Positions 9,563-19,252 of a stretch of DNA of 64,000 nt are shown piece after piece. Location of the stretch: positions 4,340,001 through 4,404,000 of the forward strand of contig CBDEHK010000001.1 in NCBI GenBank assembly GCA_965238305.1, read 5' to 3'. Each line of letters begins with the position of its first letter. Within the stretch, counting starts at the first letter, position 1. Under the pieces are notes generated by a model. That model was not told the DNA's origin, did not search any database, and worked only from the letters and a program-made list of their open reading frames with translations. Both the position numbers and the translations under genes were made by a program. Source of the stretch: CBDCGJ01 sp965238305. Lineage in GTDB: Bacteria > Pseudomonadota > Alphaproteobacteria > GCA-2731375.

Positions 9563-9701
9563 CCGATGAACGCATATCTGGGCGACATGGCCCACAATGC
9601 CTACGCAACAATTGCTCTATTCCGGGTAGCTAGGTAATCTTTTCACAATGGCTATCCGCCACGGAATTCGAAGCGCCGGACTAAAAACTGGAGGAACAAA
9701 T

Positions 9702-10310
9702 ATGGCCTGGATACACACCGTCCCCTATGAAGAGGCGACCGGTCGATTGAAGCGGCTTTATGATCGCATTAAGGGTCCGGACAACAATGTCGACAACATC
9801 ATGATGTCACATAGCTTGCGACCGCACACCATGGAAGGCCATATGGCGATCTATAAATATGTCCTCCACCATTCCGCTAACCAGGTACCGAAATGGTTTC
9901 TCGAAACGATTGGCGTTTGGGTCAGCCGCCTCAATCGTTGCAGTTATTGTGTCGAGCATCATTTTCAGGGACTGGTCCGATTGCTGGACGACAATGATCG
10001 CGCCCAAGCTATTCGCAGCGCCATCGACGGCGATGCGATCGATACCGGGCCGTTCGACGAAAAGCAAAAAGCCGCTCTCCATTATGCGAAAATACTGACC
10101 CAGACACCGTCGGAGGTGACGGAACAGATGGTCGCGGAAATGCGCGATCGAGGATTTAGCGACGGCGAAATCCTTGAGATTAATCAGGTGTCGGCCTATT
10201 TCAGCTACGCCAACCGCACCGTCCTCGGCCTCGGTTGTTCGACGGCGGGCGATATTTTGGGGCTGTCGCCTAGCAATTCAGACGATCCCGACAACTGGTC
10301 GCATAACTGA
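9702..10310 (+). CDS. AhpD-like peroxidase / carboxymuconolactone decarboxylase family
   Basis: A 202-residue protein of the AhpD-like superfamily. The redox motif is RCSYCVEHH with Cys80, Cys83 and His87, matching the C-x2-C-x3-H signature of alkylhydroperoxidase D, and the downstream helical repeat AALHYAKILTQTP is typical of the peroxidase-related subfamily. It probably reduces peroxides using the Cys pair. The start at 9702 is set by GGAGG six bases upstream; an in-frame ATG at 9648 lacks a ribosome site. It follows the cyclase gene by about 140 bases and may be a separate unit. Confidence 0.88.
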   Translation: MAWIHTVPYEEATGRLKRLYDRIKGPDNNVDNIMMSHSLRPHTMEGHMAIYKYVLHHSANQVPKWFLETIGVWVSRLNRCSYCVEHHFQGLVRLLDDNDRAQAIRSAIDGDAIDTGPFDEKQKAALHYAKILTQTPSEVTEQMVAEMRDRGFSDGEILEINQVSAYFSYANRTVLGLGCSTAGDILGLSPSNSDDPDNWSHN

Positions 10311-10337
10311 TTCTTGAATTATTGCGCCCATTCAAAA

Positions 10338-10493
10338 TCACCGACAGACTCTGAAAAAAACCATTAGCTGACCGGCGATGAAGCCGTTCGGATTGATGAT
10401 GGAAGTAATGCGCCCGGCAACAACGTGGTCAAGAGTGACGACTTGCGCTGCCGGTGTGGTCACCTGGGTCAATATTTTTGGTAGGCCAGTTAA
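10338..10493 (-). pseudogene. Possible remnant of an ECF sigma factor C-terminal (SnoaL-like) tail
   Basis: Between two stops a short frame without a convincing start encodes a stretch including VVTLDHVVAGRITSIINPN. This resembles the end of the SnoaL-like domain of ECF41/SigJ-type sigma factors, where a phrase like GRI...NPDKL is conserved. Nothing upstream encodes the rest. It abuts the A+T-rich island that begins at 10517, so it may be the stump of a gene cut by that island. Based on a short match recalled by eye; low certainty. Confidence 0.3.
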
Positions 10494-10516
10494 TCACAGT
10501 TTCGCGTACCGATTGG

Positions 10517-11623
10517 TCATGGCACGCCCCTCCATGGCAATTGTTCAATATCTACGCGCAGGAAGTCGCCTTTTTCGTCTACCAACAAACTCATTATTTT
10601 CTCAGAGTCGGCTTCTATTTGAGCTATTGGCCAGTGCAGGAATCTCGCAAGGAATATTCGGTATTCTTCCATATCCCACTTACCAAATGTCGGCTTGTCT
10701 TCAGCACCTTCGGGCATCGTTGCCTTAACCACAATTCGCCCGTCGTCTAACACTCGTTCATCAACCCAAGTATTGGTGTTTGGATTGTCCATCGAAATTA
10801 AAGATACGAAGTATTTTCCTTTGGCTTCTACAGTGTAGTACAGAGGATTTTTCTGGAACAGATATGCCTTATAAAACAAAGTTGCCCCCAGCTCCTCAAA
10901 TTGATTGGGGTGAAGTTTTTGATGCGTGTATTTCCGGAAAACCCGTTCTCCAATTTCAAAATCTACCGCACCTCCATCAAATGCAGCGAGTATGCCCACT
11001 GTGCCCAAACGGAGGAAAATTGTTTGGTAAATGATGTCGTCTTGAAAATCAAACTGAGCAAATTGAGTTTTCGGAGATTGAAGATCAAATAAGAATATCG
11101 AAGCAGGAAAATCTGCATACGTAGAGCCAAAGTGCATCGGCACGCGAATGGATTGTAGAAAAAGATGCAGTGCTTTGAAATTCTTTAAGTTTCTACGGTC
11201 AAGTATCGATTCCGAATTCTCATCGGCTCGGTTAGAAGGCAGAAGCACTTCGCGAAAAATAATCCCGAAGAATATCTTGGCAACCCACTGAAATAGTTCA
11301 AGACTGCCAGGAGTATCTTTTTTTTCGTTGTCAGCAAATAACTTTGTCTTAATCGAATTCTCTAATACCGATAAATGCTCATTGTTGCACTCTATACAGC
11401 AGGGCACTTTTAAACTTCGATACGGGATAGTTGTACCGTTTAATAATGTGATTGTTTGAGTCCACAACCCAAAGCGACGTTGCAGCCATTTCGGAAACAC
11501 ATGCTCATCCGACCTGTTCGACCCATCAAGATGAGTTCCACAGAGAAAGCACGAGTTTTCATCAAATCCGTGATCGTCAAATGCGTTGTATAGATCTTCT
11601 GGCAAAAATTTTAACTCCGACAT
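10517..11623 (-). CDS. HNH endonuclease-like protein, function unknown
   Basis: A 368-residue protein with an N-terminal zinc-dependent HNH-like module: Cys25-x2-Cys28, then Asp39-Glu40-His41 in SDEHVFPKWL, then Cys76-x2-Cys79-Asn80 in CCIECNNEHLS. This spacing matches HNH nucleases whose fold is held by two CxxC pairs. The remaining 270 residues are not recognised and show no membrane segment. The gene is visibly A+T-richer than its neighbours and is divergent from the equally A+T-rich membrane protein at 11734. Nuclease activity is inferred from the motif only; the final Asn and His of the catalytic motif are not certain. A defence or selfish-element role is possible but unproven. Confidence 0.6.
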   Translation of the reverse strand: MSELKFLPEDLYNAFDDHGFDENSCFLCGTHLDGSNRSDEHVFPKWLQRRFGLWTQTITLLNGTTIPYRSLKVPCCIECNNEHLSVLENSIKTKLFADNEKKDTPGSLELFQWVAKIFFGIIFREVLLPSNRADENSESILDRRNLKNFKALHLFLQSIRVPMHFGSTYADFPASIFLFDLQSPKTQFAQFDFQDDIIYQTIFLRLGTVGILAAFDGGAVDFEIGERVFRKYTHQKLHPNQFEELGATLFYKAYLFQKNPLYYTVEAKGKYFVSLISMDNPNTNTWVDERVLDDGRIVVKATMPEGAEDKPTFGKWDMEEYRIFLARFLHWPIAQIEADSEKIMSLLVDEKGDFLRVDIEQLPWRGVP

Positions 11624-11733
11624 TTACTGTAGTGACTTAGGTATGCATCAAATTAATGCTAGCTCAACATCCTAGTTTGCAATAGAGTTTGAACAACTCA
11701 AGATTATGTATTTTTTAAGGGTATTCGCTTCAA

Positions 11734-13773
11734 ATGAATTTTAGTATTTGGACGTCAGTAAAGAACTCGATAAAGCAGGTATGGCATTATAAATCGACGA
11801 TCGCTACGCTGGTCATTCTTCACAGTTTAATTTTGCTAGCGATTGACCTATTTGCACGTTGGACAATGTCGACGAACCCAGCGCTGTTTGGGTGGTTTAG
11901 ACCCCAAATACTCACAATTGTTTATGTTGTATTTAGTTTCTTTTGCTTCAATACATATATTAATGCACAAGATAATCACCAATCGGTCTTCCAGAAATTG
12001 TGGCGTTTTTCTGGTCAGAAATTTTCCGGATACTTAATAGTTGGCCTTTTGGTCTGCTTATCATGGGTTGGTGCAGCCAAGCTTTCCATCGTTACTGTCA
12101 ACTATCTAATGAAATTGGTAGGTGTCGCTGAGATTTTCGGACTAATAGTCCCAATGATTATGTTTGCTGCTGTTGGATGGTCGGGTTTGCTAACAAGAGT
12201 CGCGACTTTCGGCTTAATCAAAGGGATTTACCTTCTACCTATAGCCATTCCTTTCGCACGCATCATTCCAATATTGCCGCTTATTATTTCTGGGAAAACC
12301 ATTAACATTCAGGAGCTATGGTACAAATCGAGTGGGTCTGGATTTCGGACTACAATGGCCGCTGTTGTAGTCCTTATACCAATCATGTGCCTTTACTCCA
12401 TGACCGGCCTTTCATCCCAAATCTACCGTTATGTGGAAATCGACGGCAGGGTACTGGTACAAATCTTACATTTCTTAAAGTACTCAGTTGTACTGCTGGG
12501 CATTGCAACGATATCAGCCATTTTGACAGAGCAATTCAAAGCTGTCACTTCCGGATCAAAATCCAGATCGGAATTCTTTGAGCATGTCAAATCGGAAGGA
12601 ATAAATGATAATTGGATTGAAATACTTCGGAAGATATTCGCAATACGATATCTCTACGCAGGGAAGTATATAAGGTTTAACAAAACCGGAATTCTACTGC
12701 TCGGTGTCGCGCTTTTGGCAATAGGCTATGTTGGGATTTTTGAAAATCGGTCGATTTTGTTGACTGCTGCACGCCACAAGAATTTCGACTATACTGTTAC
12801 ATTTAGCCTGACAGCTTCAGGCCGAACATACCAATCTAGCCGCTCAGTCTCCTGCTTGGGCAGAGTCACTCAAGCTAAGAAAAGAGCTCACGTCTCATAT
12901 CATCAAACATTGAGGCAAGCTGGTTTTGAATTGCCGGATAACAATTACGCCTTAGTCCCCTATCTGCCTAAATTCTGCCCTAAAGGCGGAGCTGACGGTA
13001 AGAGCACGGAACGTGACTTTAGCAATGGCGTGCCAATTAATGAGATGCGCATTTGGCTGTGGAAGGGTCCAGGAATTCCTAGCCAGTTTACGGAGATAAC
13101 TTCCACAAACGCTTCTCGAAATAATATTGCGCTATCCATTTCAGCGCAAAAGGATGACAAAGCAAAACCTTTTGACCGAGAACAAGACGATCCAGCAATT
13201 GCACCCATCGAAGCGAGTTTGAAAAGCGATGTGTCAGAGCGTACAAGAAAAACAGGAAAACGCTCTATTGATTATAGACAATATCTTGTCGTAGAAATCG
13301 ATGAAACTGTGTGGCATGGAATCCCTAATATTTCTGAATCTTTTGCCACTGTGGAATTCCAAGACAATGCAAAACAGCATTTCAAGACGGGTAATTTTAC
13401 CTCACAGTTGATGCAAGTGAAACCCGTTAGAGAAGTTTGGAGATTGTTTCGTATGAAGCAACGGCCAATTGATGTCGGGCTTTCTAAGTGGAATACGGAT
13501 GATGGCTCAATAGTAGTACGGCCCTATAAAGTAGAAGACGGAACCATTAAGCCTGCAAAGCATCAAGAATTCCCTTCGACCTATTTCCGTCTCAATTCCA
13601 ACGTAATAGGCGAGAAGCCGAAAGGGCATGAGTTTGAGCTATTTGGTAAAATTTTTACGGTCGGTCCAAAGTGGGTGCCCAATATGTTTATTGATCCCAA
13701 CACGCGTCGAATTGCAATTTTATTGCAACGCCGAGAATTCCTCAGATGGGCAACCGAAGATAAACGATATTAA
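11734..13773 (+). CDS. Large multi-pass membrane protein of unknown function
   Basis: A 679-residue protein I do not recognise. The first 270 residues hold about six hydrophobic segments (near 20-40, 58-75, 96-120, 130-165, 200-225 and 245-265), followed by a charged loop and one more membrane helix near 325-342 (TGILLLGVALLAIGYVGIF). The last 335 residues are soluble and, if the last helix exits the membrane, periplasmic. The N-terminal half recalls DUF4013-like or YihY-like helical bundles only loosely. Base composition is A+T-rich like the HNH-like gene next to it, and the pair looks like one accessory island. No enzymatic motif was found. Confidence 0.7.
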   Translation: MNFSIWTSVKNSIKQVWHYKSTIATLVILHSLILLAIDLFARWTMSTNPALFGWFRPQILTIVYVVFSFFCFNTYINAQDNHQSVFQKLWRFSGQKFSGYLIVGLLVCLSWVGAAKLSIVTVNYLMKLVGVAEIFGLIVPMIMFAAVGWSGLLTRVATFGLIKGIYLLPIAIPFARIIPILPLIISGKTINIQELWYKSSGSGFRTTMAAVVVLIPIMCLYSMTGLSSQIYRYVEIDGRVLVQILHFLKYSVVLLGIATISAILTEQFKAVTSGSKSRSEFFEHVKSEGINDNWIEILRKIFAIRYLYAGKYIRFNKTGILLLGVALLAIGYVGIFENRSILLTAARHKNFDYTVTFSLTASGRTYQSSRSVSCLGRVTQAKKRAHVSYHQTLRQAGFELPDNNYALVPYLPKFCPKGGADGKSTERDFSNGVPINEMRIWLWKGPGIPSQFTEITSTNASRNNIALSISAQKDDKAKPFDREQDDPAIAPIEASLKSDVSERTRKTGKRSIDYRQYLVVEIDETVWHGIPNISESFATVEFQDNAKQHFKTGNFTSQLMQVKPVREVWRLFRMKQRPIDVGLSKWNTDDGSIVVRPYKVEDGTIKPAKHQEFPSTYFRLNSNVIGEKPKGHEFELFGKIFTVGPKWVPNMFIDPNTRRIAILLQRREFLRWATEDKRY

Positions 13774-13898
13774 GCTCGCATACCTAAACACCACGAAGAC
13801 AACGTTGGCTGCCAATGGGTTGATAGACCCAGGCGCAATATTAATGAGATCCACCCGAACTAAGTAAGGGTAAAAAATAAAATCTCCGGAGGCGAAGA

Positions 13899-15326
13899 TT
13901 GCGACGACGAATTGTCATAGTCGGCGGTGGGTTTAGCGGCGCGGCGACGGCTATTCATTTTGCCAAACACGCACAGCAACCTTTGGAAATTGCGATCATC
14001 GAACCGCGCTCGATAATCGGTGCTGGCGCGGCATATAGCACCGAAGATCCGATGTTGCGACTGAATGTGCAGGATAGCTTGATGGTGTTTCACCCCGACG
14101 CCATTGATGATTTTCCACGTTGGCTGCGCGACAGCAATAATCGCCGCCACGATCCCGAGGGGGAGGGCGACGATGGTCAGTTCTATGCCATGCGGAAAAC
14201 CTTCGCTGAATATATGGCCGGCGAATTCGCCGCCGCAGTTAAGAAAAATGCCTCAGGCTCGAACATCGCTCATTATTGGGATCAGGCCCTGCATCTTCAG
14301 GTGCAAAACAATTCGGTAAATATAGAACTGGAAAAAAACGGCGAGCTTGTATGTGATCTCGCTATCCTCTGCCTCGGCAACGAAAAGCCCTCGATATCAT
14401 GGTCGGCAGCGCCCGAAGTTTTGCGACATTCTCATTACATCAGTAATCCTTGGGCGGAAAACAGGCTCGAACAAATCCAGCACAATAGCGACATATTGTT
14501 AATCGGCAGCAGTCTGACCGCTGTCGACATGGTCGCATCTCTGACCCGATGCGGCCATCGCGGGCAGATCACGATGATCTCCAGACGTGGTTTGCTGCCC
14601 CATGTTCAGGGCGAATTCCCAGGCATTGAAGAACTGCTGCGGCGTCTCAGCCAGGAAACACCTATTCTCATACAGAAACACGGCGAAGCAACAAAGGTGG
14701 CACAGATACTTGCCTGGGTGCGCGCCGATGCGGCGGCGGCAAGGTTGCGAGGAGAGAACTGGCATGATGCGCTTGATGCCGTCCGCGACGCCGCGAACTA
14801 TATCTGGCCGCGCTTATCCTTGATCGAAAGGCGGCGCTTCATTCGGCATCTGAAACCATTTTACGATAGCCACCGTTTCCGTCTAGCACCACAAATTCAT
14901 CAAATCATTGAACAAAGATTACGTGCCGGTCGTCTGCAACAGCATGCCGCGCGCGTGATCGATATTTCCGTTGCCAAAAATCGGCTGCAAGTCCAGCTAC
15001 GACATCGCGGCCAGGTGCAGGCAGTTTCTCAAACGTTTGATTATGTGATCAATTGTACCGGTCCGAATCCGGATCCAGGCAAATCTGATATCGCGTTATT
15101 CCAGAACACAATATCGGAAGGTCTGCTGGTCGCGGATGTCACCGGTGTCGGTTTGGCGGTCAATGAACGGTCGGAAACTTTGCGGGCTGATGGGCATGCG
15201 AACCGTCGAATACTGGCGCTTGGGCCGATTGCGAAAGGACAATTTCCGGAGATCGTGGCGGTCCCCCAGATTACCGGCCATCTGGTATCGCTCACCGAGC
15301 GCCTGTTGGCGGAAAATTTATTGTAA
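13899..15326 (+). CDS. FAD/NAD(P)-binding protein (HpyO-like, NAD_binding_9 type)
   Basis: A 475-residue flavoprotein. The dinucleotide-binding motif IVIVGGGFSGAATAIHFA opens the protein, and a second Rossmann-like segment, DILLIGSSLTAVDMVASL, is near residue 200. The layout with an early AAYSTEDPMLRLNVQ segment matches the FAD-NAD(P)-binding family that includes FAD-dependent urate hydroxylase HpyO and many uncharacterised oxidoreductases. The TTG start at 13899 is supported by GGAGG six bases upstream. Base composition returns to the window norm here, marking the right edge of the A+T-rich island. Substrate unknown. Confidence 0.82.
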   Translation: MRRRIVIVGGGFSGAATAIHFAKHAQQPLEIAIIEPRSIIGAGAAYSTEDPMLRLNVQDSLMVFHPDAIDDFPRWLRDSNNRRHDPEGEGDDGQFYAMRKTFAEYMAGEFAAAVKKNASGSNIAHYWDQALHLQVQNNSVNIELEKNGELVCDLAILCLGNEKPSISWSAAPEVLRHSHYISNPWAENRLEQIQHNSDILLIGSSLTAVDMVASLTRCGHRGQITMISRRGLLPHVQGEFPGIEELLRRLSQETPILIQKHGEATKVAQILAWVRADAAAARLRGENWHDALDAVRDAANYIWPRLSLIERRRFIRHLKPFYDSHRFRLAPQIHQIIEQRLRAGRLQQHAARVIDISVAKNRLQVQLRHRGQVQAVSQTFDYVINCTGPNPDPGKSDIALFQNTISEGLLVADVTGVGLAVNERSETLRADGHANRRILALGPIAKGQFPEIVAVPQITGHLVSLTERLLAENLL

Positions 15327-15421
15327 TCGGTGAGTTCGGCATATCAAGACCGCTCGCTCAAGGAAATCCGAAATGGCCAAACGTAGGGTAATAGTTAATA
15401 TTCCGCCATTGTTCCAAACAG

Positions 15422-15453
15422 AAAACCCCAGAAATACCGTAGATTTCCAGGGC
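15422..15453 (-). terminator. Terminator downstream of tRNA-Lys
   Basis: On the minus strand CCCTGGAAAT pairs with ATTTCTGGGG (ten pairs, two of them G-T) around a seven-base loop and runs into TTTTC. It starts eight bases beyond the tRNA CCA end. Confidence 0.7.
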
Positions 15454-15460
15454 TTTTTAA

Positions 15461-15536
<76 letters not shown>

Positions 15537-15738
15537 AAACCTTTGATTTATAAAAAGAAATCCGGTTTGTAGTTTAGATGCATCCGCCAACCTAGCTACA
15601 TTTTAGCGAGAAATAAGTAAAAGCGTTACACCATTTCGCCAAGCTTATAACCGATAGGGTGGGGTTTGCAAAGCGAGAAATATCTCAGTAACATTCTTTG
15701 GGATAGGGTCAACATTTATTGCGTCGGAAGGACGCCCA

Positions 15739-16131
15739 ATGACAAGAACTGCAAGATGTTGCTGCCAACAACTCACAATCACAGTTAATGCAGAACCTGT
15801 TCTTCAGGGAATTTGCCATTGCGAAGACTGCAAGAAAAGAACCGGCAGTGCCTTTGCTTGGTCGGCCTATTTTCGACCGCAGAATGTCGACAAAACAGAG
15901 GGCGAATTTTATACTTATGTTGTAAACAGTGACAATCCACAAAAAAGACATTTCTGCAACAACTGTGGATCGACGTTGTTCTGGGAAAGCAGTGCATTTG
16001 ATGGACTGATCGGAATAGCGGCCGGTAATTTCACTGATGTGCCGTTGGCCGAGCCAGGCTTAACCTTGTCGAACACCAGCAAATGTCCTTGGCTCTCAAT
16101 ACCCGACGACTGGATGACAAGTATAAACTAA
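15739..16131 (+). CDS. GFA family (CENP-V/GFA domain) zinc protein
   Basis: A 130-residue single-domain protein with zinc-binding cysteines in the GFA pattern: RCCCQQL near residue 7, ICHCEDCKKRTGSAF near 33 and HFCNNCGSTLFW near 75. GFA stands for glutathione-dependent formaldehyde-activating enzyme, but most small homologues have no proven activity. GGAAGGA lies about eight bases before the ATG. It stands alone after the tRNA-Lys gene. A second GFA protein is encoded at 38656-39120. Confidence 0.9.
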   Translation: MTRTARCCCQQLTITVNAEPVLQGICHCEDCKKRTGSAFAWSAYFRPQNVDKTEGEFYTYVVNSDNPQKRHFCNNCGSTLFWESSAFDGLIGIAAGNFTDVPLAEPGLTLSNTSKCPWLSIPDDWMTSIN

Positions 16132-16254
16132 ATTCAAGCCGGTAGGACTTCGGACCAGCTACATTTCGCAACACAAATATGAATCATCACAAGCCTCGTG
16201 AAAAACCGAGTGTTTTAAATCAGCAAACACAGATGTAAGACCAGAGAGAGTAAA

Positions 16255-16932
16255 ATGGATATCGAAAGCGAAGTCAGTAAGGCCCGACAAATGCAACAAC
16301 AGGGCAAAGTCAGCGAAGCGCAGGCGATCTATCGGGCAGTATTGGGAGAACAGCCAGACCACGACGAAACCATTCATCTGTTGGGGCTGGCGGCTTTGCA
16401 ACTGGGCCAAGCTTCGGCTGCCTGTGAGCATCTTGAGCAGGCCGTTGAATTGAACGACACGGTTGCCAAATACCATAGCAATTATGGCGTCGCTCTGCTG
16501 GCGATGGGGGATTTGGAGGGCGCGATCGAGAAACTGCAACGGGCCATCCAGATCGATCCTGAATTTGCCGATGGTCATTATAATCTCGGCAATGCACTGG
16601 CCCAGCAAAAGGAATTTGAGGCGGCGGAAACGGCCTTGCGCAAGGCCATTGAATGCGCACCCCTTCACGTCAATGCAAAAGCAAATCTAGGGGCCATTTT
16701 ACGGCTTCAAAATAAGTTGGAAGCGGCATTGGTTCTCTACCGCGAAGCGCTGGCGTTGCGGCCGGACGATGCCCGGTTGAAGTTCAATTTGGCTTCCACG
16801 CTTGTTCAATCCGGCGAAAAAAAGGAAGCGCTACAGTTGTTGGATGAAGCTGAGGCGGCCGCAGCGGCAGGGGAACTAACGGACGCAATCGCCGCCGTTC
16901 GAGCGAAATTAGAGGCGACGGCAGAACATTAG
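16255..16932 (+). CDS. Tetratricopeptide-repeat protein
   Basis: A 225-residue protein built of about six 34-residue TPR units, with the usual Gly-Tyr/Leu-Ala-Pro spacing (for example AKYHSNYGVALLAMGDLEGAIEKLQRAIQIDPEF and DGHYNLGNALAQQKEFEAAETALRKAIE). TPR arrays bind partner proteins; none can be named. No signal peptide, so likely cytoplasmic. AGAGAG precedes the ATG. The convergent GGDEF-EAL gene ends 20 bases beyond its stop. Confidence 0.88.
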   Translation: MDIESEVSKARQMQQQGKVSEAQAIYRAVLGEQPDHDETIHLLGLAALQLGQASAACEHLEQAVELNDTVAKYHSNYGVALLAMGDLEGAIEKLQRAIQIDPEFADGHYNLGNALAQQKEFEAAETALRKAIECAPLHVNAKANLGAILRLQNKLEAALVLYREALALRPDDARLKFNLASTLVQSGEKKEALQLLDEAEAAAAAGELTDAIAAVRAKLEATAEH

Positions 16933-16951
16933 CCGCGTCCCCCGCGTAACA

Positions 16952-19036
16952 TCAGCCTGCGTCTTCCTGGGCCGCATTCACCGGCTCCTGCTCAGCTAGT
17001 AAGGCCGCGAAAGCGTCCGCCGGAATAGGCCGCGACAACAGAAAACCTTGAACCTGGTCGCAATTTCGACGACTTAAGAATTCGAATTGCGCGTCCGTTT
17101 CAACCCCTTCGGCGACTGTCGTCAGTTGCAAACTATGGGCCAGACGGATAATCGCCATGGTAATGGCAATGTCCTCGCGTTGCGCCGGTATCCCAGCAAC
17201 AAATGACTGGTCGATTTTCAGGCTGTCGACGGGGAATGTCTTCAGGTAACTCATCGACGAAAAGCCGGTGCCAAAATCATCAATCGCCAGAGAAACACCC
17301 AACGCGCGCAGTTCGGTCAACCGTTCTCGTACTAACTCGGCACCATACATCACCATACCTTCGGTAATTTCGATTTCGAGCTGACTTGGCGACAAGTCGG
17401 CGGCAACCAAACATTGCTCAATATATTGCACGATGTCGGGGCGGCGAAAATCCACAGGCGAAAGGTTTATTGAAATGCTGAGGGGAAGACCAGTCGTCGT
17501 AGACCAAATAGCCATTTGTTTGCTTGCCCGTTGCACCACAAATTCTGTGATCTTCGTGATCAAGCCACTGCTTTCAGCGATGGGGATAAATTCGCCCGGC
17601 GAAATCGGACCGCGTTCTTTATGGGTCCAGCGGATTAGCGCTTCGGCACCTACGATGGTGCGGTCGGCGACCCGATAGCGCGGTTGATAATGTACTTCGA
17701 AATCGTCGTTATCCAGGGCTATACGAATTTCTTGCTCCAACGCATGGCGTTTCTGCGCCAATTCCTGCATCGTCGCATCGAACAGTTGAAAGCGACCGCG
17801 GCCATCCTGTTTGGCCCGATAAAGAGCTAATTCAGCATTCTGTAAAAGCTGCGGCGCATGGGTGTCGTCATCGGGAAATATCGTTATTCCAAGGCTCACT
17901 GTGGTATGCAGCACTTTTTCGAAAATTTCATACTCCGCCGTGAGGGCGTTGATAACGCGATCGGCAAAGGCCAATACACCATCGGGATGGTCGATATTGG
18001 TTTGGATAATGGCGAATTCGTCGCCACCCAATCTGGCGACAATGTCAGTATCCCGGGAGACACGTTTCAGGCGTTCCGCCACCTTGAGCAATAGCTCGTC
18101 TCCCGCGGCGTGGCCTAAAGAATCATTCAGATCCTTAAAATTATCCAAGTCCATGATATAAACCGCGGTCTGCCGGTCAATGCGGCGGGCATGACCAACC
18201 ATTTCCGCCAAGCGTTCTTGGAATAACTGACGATTCGGCAAGCGGGTCAGCGGATCACGATGGGCTATGTCTTCTATTGCCTGCTCGCTAGCTCGCTTTT
18301 GCTCCAACACAACATTGATCGCGGCGGCCAGTTGCCCGTGCTCGTCGTCGCCAACGACTTCAACCAGGCCATCATGGCCCTGCGCCGCAAAATCGGTGGT
18401 TTGCGACAATATATTAGAGAGCGGATATACCACGCCGCGCAATAAAACCACCGCCGCCATCGAACCCAACAAAGATGCGGCCGCGACCATTAAGGCAAGC
18501 ACGAGTGCCGGTTGACGCGACAGGCTTTGGAAAACGAAAACGCTTTTTGATCCGCGCTGTTGAACTACTGGCAGAATTTCTTCGCGCAATAATTTGGAAA
18601 TGTCGGTGAATTGCTGCTGAAAATCCCGAAACGCCCGGCGGCGATCGGTCCCATCGGAAGAAAGTACCAAGCGCGCCTGGCCATCCAATTGTCGGATGCG
18701 GCTACGCAATTCATAGCCCAGACCAGTCAGTTCGACGTTTCCCGGCAGCTTCATGAACGTGGTCGCGGCCGCCTCGAAACGCGCCGCCACGTCGCTCAGT
18801 TCCGGCGGCAACTCATCAGCACTCGACGCTGCAAGAGTAACCAATCGGCCATATTCCGCCATATTTGTCTGCATTTGGAAGGCCGCCCGCTCTCTCGGTG
18901 CGTCCACATTGGCATAACGCTGAATACCGCCTTCCAACCGCTTTGCAGCAAAGTAGGTGGCCAGACCGGCGGCCACGGTCAATAAGACCATGACACCAAT
19001 TGTTAGGGCAATCCGCCCGCCTACGCTCATCCGCAT
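16952..19036 (-). CDS. Membrane GGDEF-EAL protein (c-di-GMP cyclase/phosphodiesterase)
   Basis: A 694-residue protein: TM1 at about 9-30, a helical periplasmic region to about 175, TM2 near 180-200, HAMP, then GGDEF (about 265-425) and EAL (about 440-680). The GGDEF active site is intact (RLGGDEFAII) and an RxxD product-inhibition site (RDTD) lies five residues before it. EAL residues are also intact: EALIRW, AIDDFGTGFSS, VAEGVET and QGFLLSRP. It could therefore both make and degrade c-di-GMP, with control through the periplasmic region. Convergent with the TPR gene; the region upstream of the start (19037-19252) is shared with the divergent GtrA gene. Confidence 0.93.
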   Translation of the reverse strand: MRMSVGGRIALTIGVMVLLTVAAGLATYFAAKRLEGGIQRYANVDAPRERAAFQMQTNMAEYGRLVTLAASSADELPPELSDVAARFEAAATTFMKLPGNVELTGLGYELRSRIRQLDGQARLVLSSDGTDRRRAFRDFQQQFTDISKLLREEILPVVQQRGSKSVFVFQSLSRQPALVLALMVAAASLLGSMAAVVLLRGVVYPLSNILSQTTDFAAQGHDGLVEVVGDDEHGQLAAAINVVLEQKRASEQAIEDIAHRDPLTRLPNRQLFQERLAEMVGHARRIDRQTAVYIMDLDNFKDLNDSLGHAAGDELLLKVAERLKRVSRDTDIVARLGGDEFAIIQTNIDHPDGVLAFADRVINALTAEYEIFEKVLHTTVSLGITIFPDDDTHAPQLLQNAELALYRAKQDGRGRFQLFDATMQELAQKRHALEQEIRIALDNDDFEVHYQPRYRVADRTIVGAEALIRWTHKERGPISPGEFIPIAESSGLITKITEFVVQRASKQMAIWSTTTGLPLSISINLSPVDFRRPDIVQYIEQCLVAADLSPSQLEIEITEGMVMYGAELVRERLTELRALGVSLAIDDFGTGFSSMSYLKTFPVDSLKIDQSFVAGIPAQREDIAITMAIIRLAHSLQLTTVAEGVETDAQFEFLSRRNCDQVQGFLLSRPIPADAFAALLAEQEPVNAAQEDAG

Positions 19037-19252
19037 GTCGCTTCTCGGACCTGCAATTATTCGGCTTCGTGGGGCATCGGCAAACGCTAGGTTACCGATG
19101 AATCACCCACACGATCCAATAGTTTATCGAGTTTGTCCATTGTCTTGACGGGTCAGGTGCTGGATTAAGTTTACCCGTCAATCCATTCTTGGATTGGCGA
19201 CTGCTTGTGTTATGGTCATTTCAAGCCATGTAGCGATAGAGTTAGTGGGTTC

